The notes under the pieces: model-generated
The model's database searches: none
Told to the model about the DNA's origin: nothing
Seen by the model: the letters and a program-made list of their open reading frames with translations, nothing else
Program-made: the position numbers and the translations under genes
Shown here: positions 17,110 to 26,726 of the stretch, piece by piece
Layout: the number at the start of each line of letters is the position of its first letter
Position numbering within the stretch: the first letter of the stretch is position 1
Assembly: GCF_008017545.1 (NCBI RefSeq)
Contig: NZ_VRTZ01000001.1
Span: 576,035 to 640,034 of the forward strand
Direction: 5' to 3'
DNA from: Homoserinibacter sp. GY 40078
GTDB taxonomy: Bacteria > Actinomycetota > Actinomycetes > Actinomycetales > Microbacteriaceae
DNA length: 64,000 nucleotides

Positions 17110-17352
17110 ATGGCCCGACCCAAGACGCGTACGAAGCCGGCCGCTCCGGAGAACCCGCGGGGCGAGGAGGCACCGAACCCCGTGTGGTTCAAGCCGATCA
17201 TGTTCGGCTTCATGCTCCTCGGACTCGCCTGGATCATCGTTTTCTACGTGAGCCAGAACTCGCTGCCCATTCCGCAGCTCGGTGCGGGCAACATCCTGGT
17301 CGGATTCGGGATCATGTTCATCGGCTTCCTCATGACCACCCGGTGGCGCTGA
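17110..17352 (+). CDS. crgA: Cell-division protein CrgA
   Basis: An 80-residue protein of the CrgA/WhiP family: a basic, proline-rich N-terminus, then two transmembrane helices (~27-47 and ~58-76) joined by SQNSLPIPQLGAGN, ending TTRWR. CrgA interacts with FtsZ, FtsI and other divisome parts and coordinates septum formation. The start at 17110 is chosen because it fits the leaderless promoter; an in-frame ATG four codons earlier is possible. Its place next to the PknB block is conserved in actinobacteria. Confidence 0.93.
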   Translation: MARPKTRTKPAAPENPRGEEAPNPVWFKPIMFGFMLLGLAWIIVFYVSQNSLPIPQLGAGNILVGFGIMFIGFLMTTRWR

Positions 17353-17362
17353 GCTTCACTCG

Positions 17363-17390
17363 AATTACACGCGTGTGATTCTTTTCACAC
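17363..17390. promoter_or_regulatory. Two overlapping palindromes between convergent crgA and rhomboid genes
   Basis: AATTACACGCGTGTGATT (17363-17380) is palindromic apart from one position per arm. It overlaps GTGTGA-N6-TCACAC (17373-17390), which contains the CRP/GlxR-type consensus TGTGA-N6-TCACA. Either a cAMP-receptor-family site or a compact terminator. No other signal in this 62-bp gap. Confidence 0.45.
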
Positions 17391-17414
17391 TGTGGATGAG
17401 GCTGTGGAGAACCG

Positions 17415-18346
17415 TCAGAACGAGCCCACGCTGGCGAGCACCGTGATCGCCGCAAGAGAACCCGCACCCGCCGCGATGATGAGGTACGGCGTCGACGGCC
17501 GCGAGCGCGGGCGGTCCTCGTAGAAGTTGAGCAGATAGGTCGCCCCGGCTCCGGCGAGGAGCCCGCCGAGGATGAGCGGCAGGCTGCCTCCCCCGAGCGC
17601 GATGTTGATTGCCAGGTTGAGCGCCAGGATCACAAGCACCTGCGTGCGTGCCGGCGGATACGACCACATCAGCACCGCGTAGGAGCCGAACAGGCCGAAG
17701 AGTCCCGCACCGAGCCCGACGGCGGATCCGTTGAAGAGGAGTTGCGCGGATGCTCCCACCACCGCTGCAGCCGCGAAGACCGTGAGGAAGCGTGTGCGAC
17801 CCAGCGTGCGCTCGACCGACGGCGCGAACAGCATCCAGAAGAACAGGCTGATCGCGAACAGCAGGATGCCCGAGAAGCTCGCCGCCGCGAAGTAGGTGAA
17901 CGAGAAGGTCGCGAACCGCCAGATCTGCCAGGCGGTTTCGGGGAACGCCGCCAGATATGCCACCGGCAAGTTGCCGGTGAAGAGCCCGACGACCCAGAGC
18001 ACAACGGCGACACCCGCGAACACCCAGCTCAGCGGCGGGGCCTCACCGCCGGGGCGGAGAAGCTCCGAGATCCGGCCGGTGACACCCGAGGTCGGTTGGG
18101 CCGCCGGGCGGGGCCGACGGCTCGAGGTGCGCTTGCGCGCGGGCTTGCCGCCCGTGGGATTCCACTGAACCGAACCGCCCGCTTCGCGCACGCACTCCGG
18201 GCACTGCACGCCCACGGGAGCGAGGATCTGGCACTCCGCGCAGATGGTCCGTCCGCAGCGCTGGCACAGCACCCAGCTCTGACGGTCGGGATGGCGGTAG
18301 CAGACCGAAGGATCTTCGTCGACCTGCTCGCCGAAACGGGGTGAGC

Positions 18347-18350
<4 letters not shown>
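17415..18350 (-). CDS. Rhomboid-fold membrane protein lacking catalytic Ser and His
   Basis: A 311-residue protein: an N-terminal zinc-ribbon-like region with paired Cys/His (C17, H20, C29, C32, C37, C40, C50, C53), a basic linker, then six hydrophobic helices of a rhomboid domain. The usual GxSG active-site motif reads GLGAGLFG (212-219) with Gly where Ser belongs, and the helix-6 His before LGG is Ile260. It should therefore be proteolytically inactive, perhaps a scaffold or client-binding pseudoprotease. GTG start overlaps the ppiA stop. Confidence 0.85.
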
Positions 18351-18886
<536 letters not shown>

Positions 18887-18953
18887 TGGGCCATTGTTTC
18901 ACAAGGGGACCGTGGCAGGATGGGAGGACGCCGAGCCGCACACGGAGGTCGCG

Positions 18954-19538
18954 ATGACACTGTCCCGCACGCGCAAGAAGGAGCTCAAGAAGCTCAAGCG
19001 TTCGGCCGACGAGCTTTGGGGGGAGCAGCGCGAGGCGCTGGAGCACGCCACCCAGGTGCTGCGTGAGGCCACCCGCCAGGCGAATGCCCTCGCCCGCGAG
19101 GAGGTCGCCCCGAGGGTGACGGGGGCCTACACCGAGCACGTGCAGCCGGTCGTCGCCACCGGCATCGCCGGCGCCAGGTCGGCGAGCTCCGCCGTCAAGG
19201 ACAAGGTCGCGAACGACGTGATCCCGGCCCTGTCGGGCGCGGTGGGATCCGCGATGGCGGTCATCGAGGCGGTGCGCGATCCTCGCGTCCGCGACGTCGT
19301 CCGCTCGGCCGCGCGCTCCGGGAGCAAGACGGTGGCGAAGTTCTCGCCCGCACCCGCGAAGAAGACCGGCCCCGGACCGGGCACGTTCATCCTCATCGGA
19401 CTCGGCGTCGTCGCTGCCGCGGGCGTGGCCTACGCCGCGTGGCAGACGCTCCGCGCCGACGAGGATCTGTGGATCGAAGACCTCGCGGATGTGGGCGCGG
19501 TCGACGTGTCCGACGACGATTCCGACGACGACTTCTAG
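18954..19538 (+). CDS. Membrane-anchored coiled-coil protein, unknown function
   Basis: A 194-residue protein: a Lys/Arg-rich start (MTLSRTRKKELKKLKR), a long predicted coiled coil (~5-55), a middle amphipathic region, one helix near the C-terminus (~143-163) and a very acidic tail ending DSDDDF. GGAGGT precedes the ATG at 18954. Divergent from ppiA. No enzymatic motif is visible; the shape suggests a structural or membrane-tethered factor. Confidence 0.78.
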   Translation: MTLSRTRKKELKKLKRSADELWGEQREALEHATQVLREATRQANALAREEVAPRVTGAYTEHVQPVVATGIAGARSASSAVKDKVANDVIPALSGAVGSAMAVIEAVRDPRVRDVVRSAARSGSKTVAKFSPAPAKKTGPGPGTFILIGLGVVAAAGVAYAAWQTLRADEDLWIEDLADVGAVDVSDDDSDDDF

Positions 19539-19541
19539 GTC

Positions 19542-19925
19542 ATGCGCCGCGGGCTGGGTCGTGGTCTGCGGGCAGCGCTGCTGCTCGTGACCTCGATCGG
19601 GCTCGCGCTAGGTCTCGCGACCACGGCGACCTGCGACCCGCCGACAGACACGACGAGCTTCGATGTGATCTGTCTCAGCGTGCTCGGGGAGCAGACGGCA
19701 TCCGCGGGCGCCGTCGACGCCGAGCACGCCGCGGGCGGGATCGCCGCGACGATCGCGGGGCTCCTGTTCGTCGTGCTGATGCTCGCGCTGCTGCGTCCGA
19801 CGGCGTGGCTGCTGCGGGTCGCGGGGCTTCCGCATCCGCCGGCGCCCTCGGCCAGCGGAGAGCTCCTGACCGCGCGGGCTCCCTCGCGGCCCCTCCTGCT
19901 CACCCTGTCGGTCATCCGGATCTGA
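19542..19925 (+). CDS. Small two-helix membrane protein upstream of the DsbA-like gene
   Basis: A 127-residue protein with helices at ~9-28 and ~65-88. The loop between them carries two cysteines (ATTATCDPP and DVICLS), likely extracytoplasmic. It starts 3 bp after the preceding stop, so translation is probably coupled; I see no strong ribosome-binding site. Cysteine pair plus the downstream thioredoxin-fold protein suggest an oxidised partner, but no family is recognised. Confidence 0.6.
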   Translation: MRRGLGRGLRAALLLVTSIGLALGLATTATCDPPTDTTSFDVICLSVLGEQTASAGAVDAEHAAGGIAATIAGLLFVVLMLALLRPTAWLLRVAGLPHPPAPSASGELLTARAPSRPLLLTLSVIRI

Positions 19926-19931
19926 TCGGCC

Positions 19932-19948
19932 GGGTCGCCTCGCGACCC
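19932..19948 (+). other. Intercistronic hairpin
   Basis: GGGTCG-CCTCG-CGACCC forms a 6-bp stem just after the small membrane gene. No U-run follows, so it is more likely a pause or mRNA-stability element than a full terminator. Confidence 0.4.
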
Positions 19949-19990
19949 GACTCGCCGAACACACATCCCATCGACTGACAGGAGTCACCC

Positions 19991-20653
19991 ATGTCCGCTG
20001 TGCGCACCTCGCGCTCCACCCGTGCCGTCGTCATCGTCACGGCCGTCCTTCTCGTGGCGATCGCCGCCGTGATCATCGCGCTCGTCGCGACCCGAACGCC
20101 CGCTTCTTCTCCGGCATCCGCGCCGGTCGACGACACCTCGCTCATCGGCGACGCACCCCTCTTTCTCGCGGAGGGGGAGTCGCTCGTACTCGTCGAGTTC
20201 GGCGACTACCAGTGCCCCTCGTGCCAAGCACTGGCGCCCGCCGTCGCCTCCCTCGAGACCGAGTTCCCCGATCAGGTGACCGTCGTGTACCGGCATTTCC
20301 CGCTCCCGCAGCACGCGCACGCGATCGACGCCGCACTCGCTGCGGAGGCCGCCGCCGCGCAGGGACGGTTCGTCGAGATGCACGAGGCGCTGTACGCGTC
20401 GCAGGCCGAGTGGTCCGAGCTCGACGACGCCGCCCCCGCGTTCCGGGCGATCGCCGAGCAGCTGGGTCTCGACCTCGATCGCTACGACGCCGATGTGGCC
20501 GACCCCGACACCCGGGCGCGGGTGGAGGCCGACGCCGCAGCCGGTGACGCGGCAGGGGTCTCGTCCACGCCGACCTTCTTCCTCGAGGGCGAGAAGCTCG
20601 AGCTGCAGAAGATCACCGATCTGCGCGACGCGGTCGCCGCAGCGCTCGGCTGA
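19991..20653 (+). CDS. DsbA/thioredoxin-family thiol-disulfide oxidoreductase, membrane anchored
   Basis: A 220-residue protein: one N-terminal helix (~12-33) as anchor, then a thioredoxin fold with inserted helical domain typical of DsbA. The redox motif is CPSC (75-78) in DYQCPSCQ, and the cis-Pro is in VSSTPTFF. It should oxidise or isomerise disulfides outside the membrane, which could matter for the Cys-bearing envelope proteins of this region. GGAG precedes the ATG at 19991. Confidence 0.9.
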   Translation: MSAVRTSRSTRAVVIVTAVLLVAIAAVIIALVATRTPASSPASAPVDDTSLIGDAPLFLAEGESLVLVEFGDYQCPSCQALAPAVASLETEFPDQVTVVYRHFPLPQHAHAIDAALAAEAAAAQGRFVEMHEALYASQAEWSELDDAAPAFRAIAEQLGLDLDRYDADVADPDTRARVEADAAAGDAAGVSSTPTFFLEGEKLELQKITDLRDAVAAALG

Positions 20654-20654
20654 G

Positions 20655-20673
20655 GACGCCCCGGGCGGGCGTC
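20655..20673. terminator. Hairpin between convergent genes
   Basis: GACGCCC-CGGGC-GGGCGTC, a 7-bp stem lying across the ends of the DsbA-like gene and the DUF5107 gene. It lacks a U-run on either strand. Confidence 0.5.
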
Positions 20674-23617
20674 ACTCACCCTCCGTCTCGCGGGTGAAGA
20701 GCAGCAGATCGGGAAGGCTCGTCGCGAAGTAATCGGTGGTACCGTCGTCGCGCACGGCCGCCGGGGCCGCGAAGCGGGGCCGGGTCTCACCGAGAGTGGG
20801 CGGCGGGTCCACCTGCGGCAATCCGAGCGCGGCGCGCGCGGCATCCCACGCGGCGAGCGCGCGGCCCTCGCCCCCCTCCCACGGATGGAACGGACGGCGC
20901 GCCAGCACTTCGAACGCCTCGGCCGCCCGGCCCTCGGCGATCAGGAGGTCGAGGTACTCGATCGTGAAGTCGTCGCGCGTGAGCACCAGCTCGCGAGCCG
21001 CATCCAGACGCTCAAGCCGGTCGGCGGCACTTCGCCCCGTTCGCGCCGCGAGCTGGTCGAGCTCGAAGAGCAGCCGCGCGTCGTGCGGGGCGAGCGAGAT
21101 GGCCTGCTCGTAGTGGCGCCAGGCGAGGTCGTCGTCGTGGGTCACCGTGTACGCCGCGAATCCGGCGTTGCGCAGGAGCACCGGGTCCTCGAGGCCGAGC
21201 GCGACCGCGCGCTCCCACAGGTCGCGGGCCTCGCCGCGGCGTCCGTGTGCGTAGAGCAGGGAACCGAGCAGCAGGTGCGCGACGGCGTCGTCCGGTTCCG
21301 CGTCGATCGCCGCGACGAGAGCGTCATGCGCGTCGAGGCCGGCGGGGAAGGCGAGCATCCGATCCGCCTCACGAGCGGCCGCGCGCCGAGCGGTCGCCGC
21401 ATCCGCGTCGCCGTTCCGGTCGAGCAGCTCGGCGACCAGGTAGTGCGCGAGCGGCACAGGGTTCCCCGACCCGTCTGCGCCCGCCTCCACGACCGCGTCG
21501 AGCATCCGCACGGCGTCCGCCGTCTCGCCCATGTCGCGCAGATCGAGCGCGATGTCGAGCAGGAGCCCCGAGCCCACGACCTCCTGACCGGCCAGCATCC
21601 GGAGGGTCGCGTCGAGCGGGTCGGCCGCGAGCGCCGCCCGAAGCACCCGCTGGGCTGCATCATGCTCGCCGTGCCGACGGAGCAGTACCGCGCGGAGGGC
21701 GGCGCGGCGAGGGTCCGATCCGACCACGCCGTCGAGGGTGTCGAGCACACGGAGCGCGGCACGGTTGCGATGCCGCCGCGCGAGCGAACGGGCGAGCTCG
21801 AGGCCCGCGGCCGGCGCCCAGGTGCCGTCCCATCCGGCCTTGCCGAAGGCCGCCTCCGCCTCGGCAATCCGCCCCAGGCGGCAGAGCGCCAGACCGGCGA
21901 GATAGAAGCCCTCGGCGTCGACGGGGTTCGCATTGCGTCGCGTGAGGCGTTCCATCGCGCGCTCGACGTGGGCGAGCGCCACCTCGTAGCGCCCGGCGCG
22001 GTACGCCCGATCGGCGACCGCGAGGTTGGTGCGCACGTCGCCCGGGTCGCGTTCAAGAGCCGCCGACCAGTAGCTCATCGGCGAGCGGGTGGGGTGGCGG
22101 TACTGGGTGAGGTGCAGTCCCGTGAGATAGAGCTCCTCGACGGTCGCGATCTCGGAGGGCGCGGCGGGTTCGGTCGCCATCCACGGCTCGTCGTCGTTCG
22201 CATCGACGGGCGCCCACCGCACGAGAAGGGTGCCGTGTGCATCCCGTACCTCTACCGCGAGGCTCGGTGACGCGGGCGCTTCCTCCGCCGCCACCTCGGC
22301 GACTTCGCCGGGCGCGAGATCGAGCGTCCGCGACTCCAGCACCTTCGCGCCGTCGAGGATGCGCACGACCGCGCCGGCCTGCACCGAGGTCGCGGCGACG
22401 CGCGCGCGGACCCCGGCGCTGCGATCCACGTGCACCGCGGCATCCGGGGTCGCCTGGTGAGCCGGACCGATCGCGGGGATCGGATACCAGTACTGCGAGA
22501 AGACCTTCGTCTCGCCGGGCAGCAGCCAGCTGAAGTCGGGCTGGTTGTCGGTGTAGACACCCGCCATGAGCTCGACGTACGGTCCGTCGCCGTCGGTCAG
22601 CTGCGCATCCCAGGCGTGGCCGAACGGGGCGTCGCCCCAGGTCCACTGCTTCTTGCCGGGCGACAGCCGCCGCTCGGCCCAGTGCACGAAGCCCGCGCCG
22701 GCTGCGTGGTCGTATCCGCCGAAGAAGTCGTCGTGGGTGTCGACGATCATGTACGAGGTCGGCACGGGGATGTTGCGGTAGAAGTCGAGGCGGTCCGCTC
22801 CCGGATGCTCGGCAGCGAGCTCCGGGTAGGGCACGTTGTAGTACGGGCGATCCGCGGTCGGGAATGCCGTCAGCGCGCGGCGGGCGTGGTCGGCGACGTA
22901 GCGGACGTCCTCGGGGAAGAACGACTGGTAGTCGTCGTGTACCCGCGCGGCGACGTTCGCCCACCAGAGGAACGTCTGCCGCTCGCTCGTGCGGTTGTGC
23001 AGGCGAACGACGAGCTCGATGACCGAGCTTTCCGGGCGCAGCCGCACCCCGTGCTGCGCAGACATGCGCGCGAACGGGTCGTGGTCGCCGCACCAGACGG
23101 TGACCGATCCGTCGGCGTCCTCCTCGATGACCGTCTCCACCGGCAGGTAGGTCGCCGGGCGGTGGTGCTGCGGCCAGTTGAATTCCACGCCGCCCGAGAT
23201 CCACGGGCCCGCCAGCCCCACGAGGGCCGGCTTGATCACGTTGTTGCGGTAGAAGAAGTCGTAACCGGTGGTCTTGTCGTAGCCGATGTGGATCCGCCCG
23301 CCGAGCTCCGGCAGCACCACCACGCGCACGTAGGCGTTCTCGAGGTGAACGGCATCCCAGTCGCGCGCGTGCGGCTCGTCGGCGACGCTCTCGATGAACG
23401 GCAGCGGATACACCCTTCCGCTCGAGCCCTGATACACCCGGTGGTCGAGGAACATCGGGTACCTGCTCGGCTCCCCCGCCTCGTAGGTGCTGATGCGCAG
23501 CGGCTCGCGCCACGCGACCGCACCGCCCGCAGCGAGACGATCGGCGAGCTCGCCACCGGGTGCGGGCAGCACGATGAGGCTCGGATTCGAGCCGGGCTGA
23601 GTTGACTCGGTCGACAT
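20672..23617 (-). CDS. DUF5107 domain protein with TPR repeats
   Basis: A 981-residue protein without a signal peptide. The N-terminal ~400 residues (PELGGRIHIGYDKTTGYDFF, SGGVEFNWPQHHRP) match the DUF5107 type, which resembles a galactose-mutarotase-like sandwich. The C-terminal ~480 residues are Ala/Leu-rich helical repeats of the TPR kind. Such proteins accompany glycan-degradation loci and may bind or process intracellular oligosaccharides. It is the last gene of the AraC-linked cluster; the ATG at 23617 follows a weak AAGG box. Confidence 0.85.
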   Translation of the reverse strand: MSTESTQPGSNPSLIVLPAPGGELADRLAAGGAVAWREPLRISTYEAGEPSRYPMFLDHRVYQGSSGRVYPLPFIESVADEPHARDWDAVHLENAYVRVVVLPELGGRIHIGYDKTTGYDFFYRNNVIKPALVGLAGPWISGGVEFNWPQHHRPATYLPVETVIEEDADGSVTVWCGDHDPFARMSAQHGVRLRPESSVIELVVRLHNRTSERQTFLWWANVAARVHDDYQSFFPEDVRYVADHARRALTAFPTADRPYYNVPYPELAAEHPGADRLDFYRNIPVPTSYMIVDTHDDFFGGYDHAAGAGFVHWAERRLSPGKKQWTWGDAPFGHAWDAQLTDGDGPYVELMAGVYTDNQPDFSWLLPGETKVFSQYWYPIPAIGPAHQATPDAAVHVDRSAGVRARVAATSVQAGAVVRILDGAKVLESRTLDLAPGEVAEVAAEEAPASPSLAVEVRDAHGTLLVRWAPVDANDDEPWMATEPAAPSEIATVEELYLTGLHLTQYRHPTRSPMSYWSAALERDPGDVRTNLAVADRAYRAGRYEVALAHVERAMERLTRRNANPVDAEGFYLAGLALCRLGRIAEAEAAFGKAGWDGTWAPAAGLELARSLARRHRNRAALRVLDTLDGVVGSDPRRAALRAVLLRRHGEHDAAQRVLRAALAADPLDATLRMLAGQEVVGSGLLLDIALDLRDMGETADAVRMLDAVVEAGADGSGNPVPLAHYLVAELLDRNGDADAATARRAAAREADRMLAFPAGLDAHDALVAAIDAEPDDAVAHLLLGSLLYAHGRRGEARDLWERAVALGLEDPVLLRNAGFAAYTVTHDDDLAWRHYEQAISLAPHDARLLFELDQLAARTGRSAADRLERLDAARELVLTRDDFTIEYLDLLIAEGRAAEAFEVLARRPFHPWEGGEGRALAAWDAARAALGLPQVDPPPTLGETRPRFAAPAAVRDDGTTDYFATSLPDLLLFTRETEGE

Positions 23618-23646
23618 GACGCAGGACCTTCGATTCGAGAGACGGA

Positions 23647-24921
23647 TCAGGCTTCGGCGATGAGGCGATTCATCGCGCGCTGCCAGTCGACGAGCGACCA
23701 GGACGGATGGTGGGGCGCGATGTTCGAGCCGAGGACGACGCCCCAGACACCCTCCGCGAGTGCGGTGCGGATGCCGTGCTCAGTGAGCGCGCGCCCCTCC
23801 TCGCTCTCCTCGAAGTCGCCGTGCAGGGGCGTGTAGCCCACCCACCCCTCGCCGATGACCACGGGCACCTGGTGGAAGCGCGCCCAACGCGCGACGGCGA
23901 TCACGCGGGACTCCACCTCGCGACGCATCATGAGGCGGTAGTCGCCGACGCGCTCGTGAAGCCAGCGGTCCCACGCCTCGACGTCGATCCAGTCGTAGCC
24001 ATAGAGCATGCGATCCGAGACGACCGTCGCGCGATACTTCCATTCCGCCGCGCGTCCGTATTCGGACAGCGGCGGGGCGTCGCGGCGCAGCATCTCCGCC
24101 AACGCGGGGTTGGGAAATCCCTCCTCGCCCGCGGCGCGGATGTCGAGCTCATCCTGCAGCGCGTCGAGCACCCCGTAGCAGTAGACGTGGAACTGCCCCG
24201 CGCCCAGGCTCTCGGGCACCTCGTACATCGACAGGTGCGGCGGCTTGCCGTAGCTGGCGGTCACGAGCAGGTCCGGATGGGCGGCGGCCAGCCGCGTCAC
24301 CTCGGGCATGCCCTCCGCGAGCGGCGGCAGCAGCGAGAAGTCGACCTCGTTGTGCATCTCGACCATCGCGATGAGGTCCCGATAGCCGGCGGCCGTGACG
24401 TCGTCGAGGAGCCGCAGCCACGAGTCGGCGAGCAGCGCGTACCGACGATCGTTCGGCACCTGGTCGATCGCCTCGAACCATCGCGGCGAGGCGGCGAACG
24501 CCGGCGACTGCTGGTACTCCCAGCTGGAGAGGATCACCGACATGCCGGCGGCGCGCACCGCGGCGAGGAGCTCGAACAGACGCTCGCGGAGGTTCACGCG
24601 ATATCCACCCGGCACGTCGTACCAGCGGGTGCGGCTGCCGACGAATCCGCCGGGGCTCGGCGCGCCCATCCCCTCGATCTCGAGGTCGGCGGCGAGGTCG
24701 TCGAGACCCAGCTCCCCATAGAGCAGCAGGGGGGCCGCGCAGATGCGCACCGTGGTGAACCCGCGTGATGCGGCCTCGGCGGTGACCCCCGCGAGATCGG
24801 CGTACGGTTCGCCGTCGCCCGCGCGGGTGTACCAGGAGAAGTCCCACAGCGAGATCGACAGGTGCCCGGGAAGGTGCTCCGGCGCGGGCCCCGTCAGGGA
24901 GCGGTTCACGTGGTGCGTCAT
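23647..24921 (-). CDS. Cellulase-like glycoside hydrolase (clan A type)
   Basis: A 424-residue protein of the cellulase-like, GH5-related family: a TIM-barrel pattern from HLSISLWDFSWYTR onward, acid/base Glu in VEMHNEVDF and nucleophile Glu in VVIGEGWVGY near the C-terminus. There is no signal peptide, so its substrate must be imported oligosaccharide. Its start overlaps the permease stop (ATGA), placing it in the transporter operon. The linkage it cleaves cannot be read from sequence. Confidence 0.82.
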   Translation of the reverse strand: MTHHVNRSLTGPAPEHLPGHLSISLWDFSWYTRAGDGEPYADLAGVTAEAASRGFTTVRICAAPLLLYGELGLDDLAADLEIEGMGAPSPGGFVGSRTRWYDVPGGYRVNLRERLFELLAAVRAAGMSVILSSWEYQQSPAFAASPRWFEAIDQVPNDRRYALLADSWLRLLDDVTAAGYRDLIAMVEMHNEVDFSLLPPLAEGMPEVTRLAAAHPDLLVTASYGKPPHLSMYEVPESLGAGQFHVYCYGVLDALQDELDIRAAGEEGFPNPALAEMLRRDAPPLSEYGRAAEWKYRATVVSDRMLYGYDWIDVEAWDRWLHERVGDYRLMMRREVESRVIAVARWARFHQVPVVIGEGWVGYTPLHGDFEESEEGRALTEHGIRTALAEGVWGVVLGSNIAPHHPSWSLVDWQRAMNRLIAEA

Positions 24922-25775
24922 CCCTTCGTCGCCCCCGCAGAGAGGTCGGCCCGCCAGAACCGCTGCACCGCGATCATGAGCGCGACGAGCACGACGACCG
25001 AGACGGCGGATCCCGTGATCACGAGCTGCGTGAACAGCGGATCGCGTTGGGTCTGGCTGTTCCACAGGGTGAGGCCCAGCGTGACCGGGAAGGTCTTCTG
25101 GTTGTCGAGCATCACGAGGGGCAGGAGGAAGTTGTTCCAGATCGCCACGAACTGGAAGAGGAACACGGTGATCGCCGCGGGCATCATCATCCGCACCGAG
25201 ATCGAGCCGAAGATCCGCACGTCGCCGGCGCCGTCGATCCGCGCGGCCTCGATGACCTCGTCCGGAACCGAGGCGTTCGCGTGGATGCGGGCGAGGTAGA
25301 CCCCGAACGGGCTGACGAGGCTCGGCAGCAGCACCGACCAGGCGGTCCCGGTGATCCCCAGGGGGTTGAGGAGGAAGTAGAGGGGCAGGGCGACGATCGT
25401 CGCCGGGACGAGCACGCCGCCGAGCACGGCCGAGAACAGGAACTCGCGCCCGCGGAAGACGTACTTCGCGAAGCCGTATCCGCACGCGATCGCGAGGACT
25501 GTGGCGCCGAGGGCGCCGACACCCGCATAGAGGAGGCTGTTCAGCAGCCACACGCTGAAGATGCCGCCGTCCTGGGTGAACACGCGGCCGAGGTTCTCGA
25601 TGGCCTGCGGGGTGTCCGAGAACCAGAGACCGAACGAGCTGTAGAGGTCGCTCGGCGACTTCGTGCCGGCGATCACCACCCAGACGATCGGGAGCAGGAA
25701 GTAGAGGGCGCTGATCACGAGGGCGCCGTTGACGACGATCCGGGCGCCGAGCCCCGCGGCGGGCTGCCTCACCAT
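24918..25775 (-). CDS. Carbohydrate ABC transporter permease (MalG type)
   Basis: A 285-residue membrane protein with six helices and the EAA loop EAARIDGAGDVRIFGSI that contacts the ATPase. It forms the inner-membrane channel with the permease encoded just upstream. The ATG overlaps that gene's stop by 7 bp. No ATPase gene lies in the cluster, so it presumably uses a shared MsiK-like ATPase encoded elsewhere, as is common in actinobacteria. Confidence 0.94.
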   Translation of the reverse strand: MVRQPAAGLGARIVVNGALVISALYFLLPIVWVVIAGTKSPSDLYSSFGLWFSDTPQAIENLGRVFTQDGGIFSVWLLNSLLYAGVGALGATVLAIACGYGFAKYVFRGREFLFSAVLGGVLVPATIVALPLYFLLNPLGITGTAWSVLLPSLVSPFGVYLARIHANASVPDEVIEAARIDGAGDVRIFGSISVRMMMPAAITVFLFQFVAIWNNFLLPLVMLDNQKTFPVTLGLTLWNSQTQRDPLFTQLVITGSAVSVVVLVALMIAVQRFWRADLSAGATKG

Positions 25776-26671
25776 GCGCGGTTCTCCTTCCGGTTCACGA
25801 AGCGGAGGAAGCCGAACGAGAACGCGAACCCGATGAGCGCCACGATGACGGCCATCGCTGCGGCGAGGTTCGGGTTGCCCTGCGCGAAGGTCTGGTTGTA
25901 GGCGGCGAGGTTGGGCGTGAAGTCGGAGCTGATCGCCGTCGTCAGCGGACGCAGCACGAGCGGTTCGGCGAACAGTTGCAGCGTGCCGATGATCGTGAAG
26001 ACGGTGACGAGGATGATCGACGGACGCAGCAGTGGCACCTTGATCTGCCAGGTGATCTGCCACTCGCCGGCGCCGTCGAGCTTCGCCGCCTCGAAGAGCT
26101 CGCGGGGGATCGACGAAAGCGACGCGAGCAGGATGTACATGTTGTAGCCCGCGAAGGTCCAGAGGGCGATGTTCGCGATGGCGAACAGCACTGTGTCAGA
26201 CGAGAGCGGCGAGATGTCGATGCCGACACCGCCGAGCACCTGCAGGATCGGGCTCGTCGAGGGCACGTAGAGGAAGCCCCACAGGATCGCGGCGATCACG
26301 CCCGGCACGGCGTACGGGGCGAAGGCGATCACCCGGAATGCCTTCCCGAACCGGGCGTGCGCGGAGTCGACGAGGAGGGCGAGACCCACCGCGGTGACCA
26401 CCATGAGCGGCACCTCGATGAGCGAGAACAGCACGAGGCGTCCGAGGCTCTCGAGGAACGACGACGACGTGAGCGCCGTCACGTAGTTCGAGAAGAAGAC
26501 GAAGACCTCTTCGGGCGGGCCGAATCCGAGTCCCGACGACTTGACCGCGAAGAGACTCTCGACGATCGCGTAGCCGATCGGCGCGACGAAGAAGAGGGCG
26601 AACATCACGAGGAATGGGGCGACGAACAGGACGATCGCGCCGCGGCTCTGGGTTCTGGTGGTGCTGCTCAT
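25769..26671 (-). CDS. Carbohydrate ABC transporter permease (MalF type)
   Basis: A 300-residue membrane protein with six helices and EAA loop EAAKLDGAGEWQITWQI. It is the partner of the MalG-type permease encoded downstream. It begins 55 bp after the binding-protein gene, beyond a GC-rich hairpin that may set the ratio of binding protein to permease. Confidence 0.94.
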   Translation of the reverse strand: MSSTTRTQSRGAIVLFVAPFLVMFALFFVAPIGYAIVESLFAVKSSGLGFGPPEEVFVFFSNYVTALTSSSFLESLGRLVLFSLIEVPLMVVTAVGLALLVDSAHARFGKAFRVIAFAPYAVPGVIAAILWGFLYVPSTSPILQVLGGVGIDISPLSSDTVLFAIANIALWTFAGYNMYILLASLSSIPRELFEAAKLDGAGEWQITWQIKVPLLRPSIILVTVFTIIGTLQLFAEPLVLRPLTTAISSDFTPNLAAYNQTFAQGNPNLAAAMAVIVALIGFAFSFGFLRFVNRKENRAW

Positions 26672-26692
26672 GTTGTTCCTCGGGAGGAGGAC

Positions 26693-26719
26693 GCGGCGGA
26701 GGGCTCGGCCCCCCGCCGC
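26693..26719 (-). other. Intercistronic hairpin after the binding-protein gene
   Basis: Arms GCGGCGGAGGG and CCCCCCGCCGC pair over 10 of 11 positions around a CTCGG loop (plus-strand reading). It sits between binding protein and permease genes, where such hairpins usually stabilise the upstream message and reduce read-through. Confidence 0.6.
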
Positions 26720-26726
26720 GCCAGGG

